In this document: positions 22,591 to 34,968 of the stretch, piece by piece
How the letters are laid out: each line of letters begins with the position of its first letter
Position numbering within the stretch: position 1 is the first letter of the stretch
Assembly: GCF_036588685.1 (NCBI RefSeq)
Contig: NW_026963296.1
Location: 3,348,001-3,412,000 of the forward strand
Length of the DNA stretch: 64,000 bases
Source of the DNA: Mytilus trossulus
Lineage: Eukaryota; Mollusca; Bivalvia; Mytilida; Mytilidae
Direction of reading: 5' to 3'
The notes under the pieces: model-generated
Seen by the model: only the letters and a program-made list of their open reading frames with translations
The model's database searches: none
Told to the model about the DNA's origin: nothing
Translations under genes and position numbers: made by a program

Positions 22591-22739
22591 GAAGCAATTA
22601 AAATAAAGTAAACTTCTTCTAACTATAAATAAATTAAAGAATTTTCTTCAGAAAAAAGTATATGTACATAAGTTTTATAATGAAAACTATCCATTGAGTT
22701 ATAAAAAACATATGTATTATTTTTTTTTGATTTGAGGTT

Positions 22740-23425
22740 TCTTATGACTTTAAGTACTAAAATTTGTAAGGGTTCCGCGGAACCCAGTGTCTCGCCTACT
22801 TTTGCTGTTAGTCGCAGGCTGAACAAAAATGGGGAACAAATTATTAAAAATTTTCCTCTAGATATTATCTTTTGATTGTAAGAAGCTTATGTCCAAGTTT
22901 GGTAAAAATCCAGGATGGTTTATGAATCTAATAAATATTATAAAAACTTGACTGTATGTAATTTTAACTGGAAGAAAAACTAAGTCTTTTTATAAGTAAT
23001 ATACGGAAAAACAGAAAATACATTTTTACAAAATTTCCTTCTAGATACTAGCTGTTGATCATAAACAAGCTTCTGTCCAAGTAAAAATCCAGGATCATAG
23101 TTTAAGAAAGTTATTAAAATTTAAAAAAAAATTAACCACAGGGTGAATGTAATGTTAACTGGCAGAAAAAAACTAAGTCCATGTATAAGTAAAATACGGA
23201 TAAAAAGGATTTTTTTTTTACAAAATTTTTTTTACAAAATTTACTTCTGGATACTATCTTATGATCATAAACAAGCTTATGTCCAAGGTTGGTAGAAATC
23301 CAGGATAGTTAATTTTAAAAACTTTAACCACAGAGTGAATATTTGTAGACGCCACCGACGACAACGTCGGAATGTAGGATCGCTATGTCTCGCTTTTGCG
23401 ACAAAAGTCACAGGCTCGACAAATA
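22740..23425 (+). mobile_element. Dispersed repeat family D
   Basis: Begins near 'aagggttccgcggaaccc' and ends 'cgcttttgcgacaaaagtc' plus 'gctcgacaaa'. It contains about three internal modules of roughly 200 bp marked by 'gatcataaacaagctt' and 'aatccaggat'. Related copies: 32176-32861 with 33757-33805, and inverted 34217-34835. No ORF. Confidence 0.75.
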
Positions 23426-23454
23426 AGAAATAATAGGTGAAAAAAGAATTTTGA

Positions 23455-23860
23455 AAATGATTGATTGATTGATGTTGGTTGCTAACGTCCAGTGGCAAAT
23501 ATTTTATGCATGTTCTGGACGAGAACAAATTCACAGTAACTGCAATTGATGGTTCCTATAATAGAGGCCTTCCGAGATGAAGATTGTGGCAATTTGGACT
23601 GCCAATGGAAAATGAGAGTATATTAGATTGGGACAAAAATTTTGCCTTACAACATGCCACCTAATGATTCCTCAGAGTCGAAACAAAGGTTTTTAACGTG
23701 CAGAAAGCGTGGCAACCTCTTTTCATGAGGCATCGAATTTAATGTCCCCATTCTGACCGGAATTGGCTGAGTAATTGTACATTCCACATATTGGTATAAT
23801 GAATATTCTATCAGCAAAAACAAAAACCTCCCACTGAAAATGAAATGGTCCACTAACATG
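23455..23860 (+). mobile_element. Dispersed repeat family I
   Basis: Contains 'gattgattgatgttggttgc', 'taacgtccagtggcaaat' and a 3' part with 'aatgtccccattctgacc', recognised as a common mussel repeat. Related fragments lie at 19640-19765 and about 35715-35880. Confidence 0.6.
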
Positions 23861-24435
23861 ACTAAGGTTATTAAATTTAGTTATGTTTTAACTGAGCAAT
23901 TTTCGAGTTTTGAAGATTTGTGTAGATGTTTTATCAGATTACTTTTGCTGTTGATAGTTTTTGATCTTTCTAACTTTCTTATTGATAGAATTAGCCAAAA
24001 AAAACCACTGATTTTGTGAAAAATCGTCATTTATTGGCAATAACTCCTTCAGTAGACATCCTATGGTTTCAGACATAATATACTTTCGGAACATCTTGTA
24101 TTGATGATTATTTTGGTCTAATTTTCTTTGTAGTTTTCAAAAAAACAAGAAACAAAACATGACAATTACTCAAAAATAGTCATTTATAGGGTCATTCAAT
24201 TGACTTGGGTTATAATTGTCATTTGTGAAATTTTGTAGGCTGACCATTGTTGTTGTTTTCATAATCTGGTTATTTGAAATAATTTTGCATAATCTGCATC
24301 ATGACAGAATATGTGGACCAATATATGATCAAATATTCATCTCATCTGCATAAAAAGTAAAATAACAACAAATGAATACTGAACTCTAAGAAAATTTCAA
24401 AACGGAAAGTCCCTTATCAAATAGCAAAATTAAAA
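23861..24435. other. Intron sequence, nothing recognised
   Basis: AT-rich intronic DNA. No coding exon or repeat family could be supported. Confidence 0.4.
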
Positions 24436-25600
24436 GCTCAAACACATCAAACCGTTGAATATGATACAAAATACTCCTCTTATATGATAAATATAGAATA
24501 ATAGGTAGTTTCGTTTTTGATACTTACTATATCATGTGGAATATCTAGACGAACCCGTTAGGGCGAGTTAAGATATTCCACATGATATAGTCAGTATAAA
24601 AAACGGAACTACTTATTATTCTGTTTATCGGTAATTATGACGTCACACAATGTATTGCCTAATATTTTCAGTGATACAGCCAGTACGTTGATACTCCAAA
24701 ATATTAGGCAGTAAGATCAAAGGGAAAATATACGAATTACCGATAAACACATCAAACAGTTGAATAGGATACAAAATACTCCTCTTAGATGATAACATAT
24801 CAAAACGTTGAATAGGATACAAAATACTCCTCTTAGATGATAAACACATCAAACCGTTGAATAGGATACAAAATACTCCTCCTAGATGATAAACACATCA
24901 AACCGTTGAATAGGATACAAAATACTCCTCTTAGATGATAAACACACCAAACCGTTGAATAGGATACAAAATACTCATCTTAGATGATAAACACATCAAA
25001 CCGTTGAATAGGATACAAAATACTCCTCTTAGATGATAAAACATCAAACAGTTGAATAGGATACAAAATACTCCTCTTAGATGATAAACACATCAAACCG
25101 TTGAATAGGATACAAAATACTCCTCTTAGATGATAAACACATCAAACCGTTGAATAGGATACAAAATACTCCTCTTAGATGATAAACACATCAAACCGTT
25201 GAATAGGATACAAAATACTCCTCTTTGATGATAAACACATCAAAGAGTTGAATAGGATACAAAATACTCCTCTTAGATGATAAAACATCAAACAGTTGAA
25301 TAGGATACACAATACCTCTCTTAGATGATAAACACATCAAACAGATGAATACGATACAAAATACTCCTCTTAGATGATAAACACATCAAACCGTTGAATA
25401 GGATACAAAATATTCATCTTAGATGATAAACACATCAAACAGTTGAATTGGATACAAAATACTCCTCTTAGATGACAAACACATCAAACCGTTGAATAGG
25501 ATACAAAATACTCATCTTAGATGATAAACACATCAAACAGTTGAATAGGATACAAAATACTCATCTTAGATGATAAATACATCAAACAGTTGAATAAACA
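24436..25600. repeat. 49-bp minisatellite array with an inserted hairpin block
   Basis: One unit at 24436-24490, then 24751-25600 with about 17 units of 48-49 bp based on 'aaacacatcaaaccgttgaa' and 'ggatacaaaatactcctc'. Rare units differ at single bases (ccg/cag, cctc/catc). The array is interrupted after its first unit by 24491-24750. Confidence 0.93.
24491..24750. mobile_element. Double-hairpin insertion within the 49-bp array
   Basis: The first hairpin (24495-24624) has ~49-bp arms: 'gaataataggtagtttcg' and 'tatatcatgtggaatat' on the left, matched in reverse complement by 'atattccacatgatata' and 'cggaactacttattattc' on the right, with a ~30-bp loop. A second inverted pair follows: 'tttatcggtaatt' (about 24626) with 'aattaccgataaa' (about 24735-24747), enclosing 'tgcctaatatttt' / 'aaaatattaggca'. 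It is probably one or two miniature elements inserted in the array. Confidence 0.65.
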
Positions 25601-26385
25601 TTGCATCACCCTTTTGGTCATTTATACTTCTTCCCTTAAATTTTGAATAAAAAATGGAACTTTAATACTAATATAATTCTTAGATGATTTGCATATTAGG
25701 GAATACATGTATATGAATGGTTGAGAGGGCTTCCGGTAGAGGCTCTTGACGTTATTTATTTTTCGATAGCCGACGTTGACCGAACTACTTTTTGTAACCA
25801 ATGTATCAAGATGGCGTTGACGTAAAAATATTTATTTTCACTTTGTGTTCATCCTTGAATTAAAAAACAAACACAAAAACATTCATTAGCGTTTTTACAA
25901 ATATAAAATTCATCTTTTACAATTATATCGAAATAATAAAACAATTCTTCAATAGTATTGTTAAATGACAGTATATATACAAAGAAATGCTACTGCATAT
26001 TTGTTCATATACAATTTTTGATATTTCCCTATTTTAATTGTTTTTTGGTCACTGATTCTGTAGCAATTTTGGATCCTCTAAATTTAGATTGAATTATAAT
26101 AAGATATTTTTGCAGTTTACTTTCCATCAGATAGCTAATTTTATTGAGTACTTTTTATTTGGCGTTAACCAAAAAATATATTTATGCGCCAGGCCAATTC
26201 AATGACACAAATATACAATTTACGTGTGATAGAGGTTAAGAGTGTGGAAATTAAATTCCTCATCTCAAATTTTAAAGAACTATAAGGATTAAACACATTT
26301 TTATAGGAATTTATTGGTGTATAAACTGGACCAAGTCACTCACAAACGTATCATAAAAGACTTTCGGGGGTGAAGAAAATAATGT
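25601..26385. other. Intron sequence, nothing recognised
   Basis: AT-rich, with no coding exon and no repeat with a second copy in the window. Confidence 0.4.
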
Positions 26386-28010
26386 ATACACTGTTGGGGC
26401 CTTTTATAGCTGACTATATGTTATGGATTTTTCTCATTGCTGAAGGCCGTATGGTTGCCTATAATAATTGGGTACACCCACTTCATTTCAGGTAGCTAGG
26501 CTGTCAAAATGTTCGACAATAGATTTTTCCATAAATTCTATAAAAGTGTCATTTCAAATTTCAAGTAGTTTCAGGAGAAGATTTTATAAAAAGTTATAGA
26601 CACAAAAAAAAATGTAAAAAAATGTGTTTCAAGGGTAATGACTCCTTAAGGGGTCAATTGACAATTTGATCATGCAGACTTCTTTGTAGATCTTACTAAG
26701 CTGAATATTTTTCTTATTTACACTTTCTTTCTATCTACTATAATTTTAAAGATAAAAACCAATAAACTGCTTCCCCAAGCGCAGCCGGATATGACCACAG
26801 AGGTCCAACCCTGAACAGTTGGGGCAAAAATGGACACAATATTCAAGCTTGATACAGGTCTGAATTTGGATTGTAATTAAATAGTATACACATTATAGGT
26901 TTCTGACACAGAATAAATGTTGTCAAAGAACTTGAAATTGGTTGTATGATTTGAATTTATATTCAATTGAAGATTTCTTGCTGTTGCACAATACACTGTG
27001 CTGTTGCACAATACTTAGTAAATCTGTTTTCAGACTATATATAAAGGATTAGCAAAATAAGTTACCTCCATTTTTTTCTTTGGAAATTGACAATTTTTTA
27101 AATCTTGAGGAAAAAAAGATTGACCCCTTCAAAATTTGTTTGCCCCTCCTCTTCCCAAAAAAATTAATTTGAAGAAATTTTCTATTTGTAAAATGTGGTA
27201 AAATTAAGAGACATCCATACACTTAAACACAAGTTATTGTCTGAAAACTAGAAAAATGCTGTTTTAGACCCTTTTTTGCCCCTAACGCCTAAACGGTTTG
27301 GGCAATTACTCCCAAAATGAATCCCAACCTTCTACTTGCGGTATTGCACCTTGTGGTACAATTTCAGAGCAATCAAAATACTTATGCACAATTTATTGTC
27401 CTGAAACTAGAAAAATGCTTGTTTTGGCCCCTTTTTGCTAAACCGTTGGGACCATCACCCCCAAAAACAGTTCCAACCTTCCTTTTGTGGTATTGAACCT
27501 TTTGGTTAAATTTCATAGAGATCCATACATTTAAAACTAAAATTCTTGTCCGGACACCAAATGTCTTTGGACGCAGACGACGTGATACCAATATACGACT
27601 GCAATTTTTTTTGTGGTCGTAAACAAAACTGTACAATTTCCAAAAAATAAATTACTTCTGACAGTAACCCAATAATTGGTTCTCCAATTGGCCTGAAAAT
27701 TTCATAGTAGATAGAATTTTACCTATTTATCCCTTTAACTACCTTTCAAGTTTGCTCCAACTTCTTTTAGTTTTTGAGATATAAGTCAAAAACTGCATTT
27801 GACCCCCATGTTCTAATTTTAGCAAAAGCGGCCATGTTTGTTGATAGATTAAAACTTGAGACACAATTTATAAACTGAAATACCCTAAGGAACATTCAGT
27901 TAAAGTTTGAAGGTATTTTGCCCAGCAGTTTCAGGGAATAAGATTCTTGAAATAGTTTACGACGATGACGGACGCCAAGTGATGGCATAACTCGTATGGC
28001 ACTACACTAG
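26386..28010 (+). repeat. Mosaic of dispersed repeat fragments (families A, E, H, B, E)
   Basis: 26386-26470 is the 3' part of family A. 26500-26760 and 27640-28010 share the 'ggcaataactcc...' and 'gacggacgccaagtgatggc' text of family E. 26770-27015 matches family H at 47100-47300 ('caagcgcagccggata', 'aatattcaagcttgatac') and ends with 'gcacaatac' repeats. 27140-27640 matches family B ('cttgttttggcccctt', 'tttcatagagatcca', 'gacgacgtgataccaata'). The fragments abut with little unique sequence between them. Confidence 0.6.
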
Positions 28011-28194
28011 GTAAACTCGTATAGCATTACATTATGAACAGTCTCTATGCATTACACTAGGTACATTCTAATAAAATTACACTAGGTACATTTTTTTTAG
28101 AATCATACTGGATGGATACATTCTCATAACATCGCCCTTGGTACATTCTTATAGCATTTCATCAGCACATTTATAGTATATTACACTAGTACAT

Positions 28195-28500
28195 TTATAG
28201 CATATCACTATACACAAAGCTTTAGCATTACCCTATACACAATGCTATACCATTACACTATACACAATGCTATATCACTACACTATACACAATGCTATAG
28301 CATTACACTATACACATTGCTATAGCATTACACTATACACAATGCTATAGCATTACACTATACACATTGCTATAGCATTACACTATACACAATGCTATAG
28401 CATTACACTATACACAATGCTATAGCATTAACACTATACACATTGCTATAGCATTACACTATACACAATGCTATAGCATTACACTATACACAATGCTAAG
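28195..28500. repeat. 25-bp minisatellite array
   Basis: About 12 units of 'gctatagcattacactata' followed by 'cacaat' or 'cacatt'; the two unit endings alternate in the middle of the array. Degenerate precursors ('gcattacactaggtac...') extend left to about 28000. Confidence 0.93.
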
Positions 28501-28734
28501 GCATGACACTGGGAATGATCTGTGCTACGGGAAGTTAAATAAAAACTCCGATCTGTCTTATTTTGTTGAAATTCACATGCGGGTTCTTCATTTGATCTGA
28601 TACCAGCCATAAAAATTCTCAAGATAATATGCAGATCACAGTTTTTTTTTTGGGGGGAGCCGTGTATGTGGATATTTAACAAATAATGGTACAAGAAACT
28701 AGATACCATTGAGATGGAAGCCATCTCTGTGGGG

Positions 28735-29335
28735 CCCGCTGTGAATAATGTGTGTTAAAAAAATTGTATCTTTACCAAACATGGGGTCGTCAACTGAAAC
28801 CAAAGTTTTTGACCTTGACCTTTGACCTAGGAAGTTGTACATAAATTATGACACACCCTCTGGTGTTGGTTTATATACATGTCGGGTATAAACTTTGAAT
28901 TCATAATGGTTCTCAAGATATAGAGCTGACAAGATCTTTACCATATGACATGGTGTTGTCAACTGAAACCAAAGTTTTTGACCTTGACTTTTGACCTAGA
29001 AAGTTGACATACATTTTGACACACCCTCTGGTGTTGGTTAATATACATGTCAAGTATAAACTTTGAAATCATAACAGTTCTCAAGATATAGAGTGGACAC
29101 GATCTTTACAATAGGACATGGGGTTCTCAACTGAAACCAAAATTTTTTACCTTTGACCTAGGAATTTGTACAAACATTATGACACACCCTCTGGTGTTGG
29201 TTAATATACATGTCAAGTATAAACTTTGAAATCATAATGGTTCTCTAGATATAAAGTGGACACAATTTGTTACGGATGGACGGACGGACGGACAGACTGA
29301 TCACTATAGGGCGTCTGCCATTCGGCAGAGCCCTT
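28735..29335 (+). mobile_element. Dispersed repeat family G
   Basis: Three internal modules of about 170 bp, each with 'gtcaactgaaaccaaagt' (or the 'ctcaactgaaacc' variant) and 'gacacaccctctggtgttgg'. Near the 3' end is 'ggatggacggacggacgg', then a short inverted repeat 'gggcgtctgccattcggcag'. This build is typical of bivalve non-autonomous repeats. No ORF. Confidence 0.7.
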
Positions 29336-29744
29336 ACTATTTCCCTTATTACTGAAACTCCAGCAAACATTATATCATGCTTTGTCGTGTATTAAAAGAA
29401 ACGGGAAAGCGATCGAGACAGGAAATTTTTTAAATAAAATTGCAAAATTGTGTCACGTGCACGTGTCTGATCCTCACAAATACAATGGGTTTGTGTGCAA
29501 TACCTCAAATATATAGCACCCGAAATAGTTAGGATGAAAATATGCAGAAAATTATATTTCCTTTTTTAAATACAAACATGCAGCAAAAATATTCATGAAA
29601 AGTAGTCAGTTTATTTCCTTATCAATTGATTATGCTTGAGCATTTGCAATAATCAGGAAAATTGGTTATAAACACTCACCATTTTGTTACGACACTGTAC
29701 GGTATAATAGCATTAAATAGAGTAAGTTGTGGTGACTTTACAGT

Positions 29745-29945
29745 AGACCTGTCCCAAATCAGGAGCCTCTGGTCTTTGTTTAAGTCTTGTATGTTCTTTT
29801 AATGTTATAGATATAAGAAGATGTGGTATGAGTGCCAATGAGACAACTATTCATTCAAGTCACAATTTGTAAAAGTAAACCATTATAGGTCAAAGTACAG
29901 CCCTCAACACGGAGCCTTGGCTCACACCGAACAGCAAGCAAATTT
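29745..29945 (-). mobile_element. Repeat family A fragments, mainly inverted
   Basis: 29810-29945 is the reverse complement of the family A 3' end ('gaagatgtggtatgagtgcc', 'ggagccttggctcacacc'). 29745-29770 holds a short forward piece ('cctgtcccaaatcaggagcc'). Confidence 0.65.
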
Positions 29946-30639
29946 ATTTGTTTTGGAGTTAAGTATGACGTCCATTTTCACTGAACTAGTACTAATTTTA
30001 ATTTAGGGCCAGCTGAAGCCAACCTCCGGGTGCGGGATTTTTTCGCTGTGTTACAGACCCATTGGTGGCCTTCGGCTTTGACATATTCCCCATTTCCATT
30101 CTCAATTTTATGAATAACGCCGCCAAATATTTTTTTATTTTTTTCCGCTAAAAATCAAACTTCCACAGAATATAGCTTGAAACTAGCACGGTTGTTAAGG
30201 ACTTGCTTTGCACCAATGGATTTGTCGTTCATTTTTTTTTTAATCGTATATCGATTTTAAACAAAATCTGTGGAATAACGAATTAGAAAATCTTAATAAA
30301 GTAAAACTATCTGCCAATTTTTATGATTTTCCCTTTATATCCTTCATATTTTTGGCGTATCATACTGTTAATGATAACAGCTTGTATCTGAAAAACGAAA
30401 ACGGTTTCCAATTTTTTTATTTTATTTTCTGATGTATTTTTACAAGCAGAATCCATATGTAAAATTAAAAAAAAATCTGTGGAGTAGTTAATTATGTACA
30501 CTTCGTCTTAAGGGCAATACCTCCTATAAAAAGTCATCTTAAGACAGTTTTTCATATATGAACAATTGGTAGAGCTTAACATTTCGAACATTTTTGCACT
30601 AGTCAGATTTTCTCTATTTATAAAATTTCACTATCAAAT
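29946..30639. other. Intron sequence, nothing recognised
   Basis: No supported exon. A few homopolymer tracts. Confidence 0.4.
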
Positions 30640-32175
30640 TTCACATTTCAAATCAATAGGCTCTCAAGGGCCTGAATCGCTCACCTGTAATTTTTGGCTT
30701 AAACCTTTCATCAATGATTCCTTTTGCTTTTCAATATATATTGAGTGGCTTGAAAATGCCATTTAAATGTTCTTTTTATCTGTCATATTTTCTTCAAAAG
30801 CAAACAAAAGCATTTTACCCCTATGTTTAGCCATAGTGGCTATGTTTCTTGACGTTCAAGGAAATAAAATACAAAATTTATACTAGATACTCTGACACTC
30901 ATTCAGCCCCAGTTTGGCTGAAATTGATTCAGCAGTTTCAAAGGAGAAGTTTTTTTAAAATAAGCAAACTAGATGAACAAATTGTGAAAAATTTTCTTTA
31001 AAGGGCAATAACTCCTTAAGGGATCAATTGACAGTTTTGGTCACATTAAACTTATTTGTAGATCTTATTTTGCTGAACATTGTTGCTGTTTACAGTTTAT
31101 CTATCTATAATAATTTTCAAGACAATAACCAAAAACTGCAAAATTTCCTAAAATTACCAACTTAGTGGCAGCAACCCAACAATGGGTTATTAGATTCATC
31201 TGAAATTTTCAGGACTGATAGAACTTCACCTAATGAACACTTTTACCCCATTTCAGAGTTGCTTTAAATGCTTTAGTTTTTGAGATATAAGCCAAAAACT
31301 GCATCTTACCCCTATGTTCTATTTTAAGCCATGGCGGCCATGTTTTCTGAGGGAAAAAAAAACCACAAACTTTATTCTAGATAACCTAAGATTCATTCAG
31401 CTTAAGTTTGGTTTCATTTTGTTCAGCAGTTTCATAGGAGAAGATTTTTTAAAGTTATAAAACATGATAAACAAATTGTGTAAAATTGTCCTTAAAGGGA
31501 AATTACTCCTTATGGAGTCAATTAAAAATTGTGGTCATCTAATCTTATTTGTAGATCTTTCTTTGCTGAACATTTTTGCTGTTTACAGTTTATCTTTATC
31601 TATAATAATATTCAAGATAATAACCAAATACTGCAAAATTTCCTTAAAATTACCAATTTAGTGGCAGCAGCCAAACATGGGCTGTTTAACTTGTTAGATA
31701 CATCTGAAAAATTGTAGCCATGGCGGCCATGTTTTTGACGAAACAGAAAATAAAACACAAACTTTATTCTAGATACCCTAAGGATCATTCAGCTTAAGTT
31801 TGGTTGGAATTGGTTCAGCAGTTTCAGAGGAGAAGAGGTTTGAAATAGTTTACAACGGACGGACGACGACAACGGACATCGATGGTCGCCAAGCGATGGC
31901 AATTCCTTGGAAAGGTGAGCTAAAAATAGACAAAACTTACATTTTCCTCCAATGTTCAATTTTAAGCCATTTCGGCCATCTTGGTTGGCAGGCCAGGTCA
32001 TCGGACACGTTTTTTAAAACTAGATTATCCCAATGATGATTGTGGCCAAGTTTGGTTATATTTCACCCAGTAGTTTCAGAGGAGAAGATTTTTTTAAGAG
32101 TCCACGACAACAGACAATGTACAATGGATACCAAGTGATGAGGAAAGCTCACTTGGCCCTATGGGCCAGGTAAGC
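30640..32175 (+). mobile_element. Dispersed repeat family E, two adjacent copies
   Basis: 30640-31920 has internal modules repeating 'gggcaataactcc', 'gttgctgtttacagttta' and 'ccatggcggccatgtttt', and ends in a GACGGACGACGAC cluster plus 'gccaagcgatggc' and 'aggtgagctaaaa'. 31921-32175 is a shorter copy ending 'cacttggccctatgggcc' and 'aggtaagctaaaa'. Another copy lies at 54110-54490. No ORF. Confidence 0.7.
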
Positions 32176-33805
32176 TAAAAATTCGTAAGGGTTTTGGGAA
32201 CCCAGTGTCAGACACATCAAAAATGAGGAAAAACATCAATAACAATTCCCTCTCGATACTGTCTTTTGATTGAAAGAAGCTTCCAAGTTTGTAAAAATCC
32301 AAGTCCATTTATAAGTAGAATACGGAAAAAGTGGATTTTGTTTTTAACAAAATTTACTTCTGAATAATATCTTATGATCAGAAACAAGCTTTTGTCCAGG
32401 TTTGGTAGAAATCCAGGATCATAGTTTAAGAACATTATAAAAAAGTTAAAAACGTAATTAAACCACAGAGTGAATGTTTCGTTTCTGGCAAAAAACTAAG
32501 TCCATTTATAAGTAAAATATGGAAAAGTGGAAATTTATTTTTACAAAATTTTCTTCTTGATACTATCTTATGATCATAAACAAGCTTCTGTCCAAGTTTG
32601 GTACAAATCAAGGATAGTTTATGAAAGTTATTAAAATTTTAAAAACTTTAACCACAGAGTGAATGTAATGTTTCCTCGCAGAAAAACTAAGACCATTTTA
32701 TAAGTAAAATACGGAAAAAATGGAATTTTATTTTTATAACATTTACTTCTGGATACTTTCTTATGATCATAAACAAGCTTCTGTCCAAGTTTGGTAGAAA
32801 TCTCAAAAACTTTAACCACAGAGTGAATATTTGTTGACGCTGCTACCGCCGATGGAATGTACATACCTGTCAACTTACCCGGAACCTGCGGGTGTGACCC
32901 GAGATTTTCACAATTCTTAGAGGTCACCCAGGACACCCGCAGTATGACCAAATAACCCGGGAATTCGAAAGATAATCCGTTTTCACCCGGATTTCTAAGC
33001 TTTCAGACTGATTTCGTAAGTGATTTTCTTTTGAAATAACCGGTAAATTCGTTATTCTTCCTGGACAAGAAGTTCAACTACCTGTGTAAACTCAAATCAA
33101 GTGACCAATTTCAGTGCATGGCTTCACTTTGGTGTCAAACACACTGTTAAGTAACACCAATTACCTTAGACTTAGGTCGTAAATAATTTGTGTATTTCAA
33201 AGTTGTTTTTAAAACAACTTGAGTTACTTCCTTTTTTTGTCATCTCACAATATTCTCCTTAAACTTATGTTTTTTTTGTAAACAGATTTAATCTGAAATG
33301 AATTGAATGCAAAAACATATCAGAATAATACTTTTACTTATTTTTCTGCCTTAGAACAATTAAAAATTTTGAAAATTACTTTTTTCATCTATACCTCTTT
33401 TAATTGTTTAACTTTATCTTTTTATTTTCGAATATCAACATCTGATATGTTCACATGATAAATCCTGCAGAAATGTAGCAATGGACATGAATCATAAGTT
33501 AGAAATATAAAAAAAAAAAATTATGCCAACATAAATTTGATCTATCAATGGCCTTCAAGTGCAATGAAATAACATTTCAAATTTCTTAACCCTGTGGATA
33601 TGTTTTGGAAACTTTGATGTAAATTATAAGAAAAATGTTCCCTAAACACTGAAATTCAGCTCGAAAAGTTTGTACGCAGTATGACCTGAGATTTTATTCT
33701 TCTATGCAGGTCATCACCTGCATTTTCATTGTCATAGGTTGACAGGTATGAATGCAGGATCGCTATGTCTTTTGCGACAAAAGTCTCAAGCTCGACAAAA
33801 ATGAG
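32176..33805 (+). mobile_element. Family D copy split by a TIR element
   Basis: Family D text runs from 32176 to 32861 and resumes at 33757-33805 ('ggatcgctatgtcttttgcg'). The break falls inside the string 'ggaatgtaggatcgctatg', which is continuous in the family D copy at 22740-23425. The split therefore has a natural empty-site control. Confidence 0.75.
32862..33750. mobile_element. 889-bp non-autonomous TIR transposon
   Basis: Ends are 'catacctgtcaac' and 'gttgacaggtatg' (perfect 13-bp inverted repeats). They are flanked by AATGTA (32856-32861) and AATGCA (33751-33756), an imperfect target duplication of 6 bp, or 8 bp with mismatches. Further inverted similarity: 'gtgacccgagatttt' near the left end against 'atgacctgagatttta' near the right. 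No transposase ORF. Inserted into a family D repeat. Confidence 0.78.
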
Positions 33806-34216
33806 ATGCTGAGTTAATATAATGGAAACCGACACACATAGCGTCACAATCATAAAATGTGAAGTGTGCAGTATGTTCAACATTGGTCTAGCATCCACAT
33901 CTAAAACCAACACCTAAGGATCAACAGACAGAGACCTATGAAGTCGTCCACTGATGAGATACTCAAATTCATAAATGACACGGTTGAGTTTTTTTTCTAA
34001 ATATCTCATTTTGATTTTATCTGTAATTGAAATTTAGCACAGAATAATTGTATACATGTAGCTAATCAGTATTTTTATTTTGTTGTCAACATTGATGCAT
34101 ATAGCTTTTGTTCTATATATAAAGTTTATTATTACAGAAGGAAAAAACCTGGATAGTTCTTCCCTGTATACAGATGCATCATGTTCTGAAGTTTCCATCT
34201 GACATATGTCCATTGC

Positions 34217-34835
34217 TTTTCCTCATTTTTGTCGAGCCTTCGACTTTAGTCGAAAAAGCTAGACTAAGTGATCCTACATTCCGTCGTCGTCAAGTTTTTG
34301 AAATTTTAATAACTTTCTTAAACTATACTGGATTTCTACCAAACTTTGACAGAAGCTTGTTTATGATCATAAGATAGTATCCAGAAGTAAATAATGTAAT
34401 AAGAAAATCCTTTTTATCCATATTTTACTTATAAATGGACTTAGTTTTTCTGCCAGTTAACATTACATTCACCTTGTGGTTAAAGTTTAAAAACATAACT
34501 TTCTTAAACTATCCTGGATTTGTACCAAACTTGGACAGAAACTTGTGTATGATCAAATGCTTTCATCTAGAAGGAAATTTTATAAAAAAATATTTCCTGT
34601 TTTTCCGTATATTACTTATAAATGGACTTAGTTTTTCTTCCAGTTAACATTACATACAGTCTGCAGTTAAAAGTTTTTAAAACATTTATTAGATTCATAA
34701 ACCGTCCTCGATTTTTACCAAACTTGGACAGAAGCTTCTTACAATCAAACGATAGTATTTAGAGGAAAATTTTTAATATTTTTTCCCCCATTTATGTTGA
34801 ACCTGCAACTTGTTTTACAAGCATAACTTTTTTCA
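34217..34835 (-). mobile_element. Repeat family D, inverted copy
   Basis: Begins 'tttttgtcgagccttcgac' and contains 'aagcttgtttatgatcat', the reverse complement of family D markers, in two or three modules. Together with 32176-33805 it forms a large inverted pair separated by about 410 bp. Confidence 0.72.
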
Positions 34836-34908
34836 AACATTTCAAACGTTTAATTTCATTAACTGTAAATCTATTATATGCAAAAAGCATTATAGTGATA
34901 TTATATAC

Positions 34909-34968
34909 CTCTCTCAAACTGCATCCACTTGATTGCTCTCTCTTACCAGCTTGGACACGGACACGCAC
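34909..34968 (-). CDS. Candidate 20-codon exon of the Roco gene
   Basis: On the minus strand an acceptor ('gttgattacag') precedes 60 nt reading Val-Arg-Val-Arg-Val-Gln-Ala-Gly-Lys-Arg-Glu-Gln-Ser-Ser-Gly-Cys-Ser-Leu-Arg-Glu, followed by the donor 'gtatataat'. Both ends are phase 0, which fits between the phase-0 end of the COR exon (44526) and the phase-0 start of the HEPN exon (22284). It would form a basic linker. It is short, so chance cannot be excluded. Confidence 0.45.
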
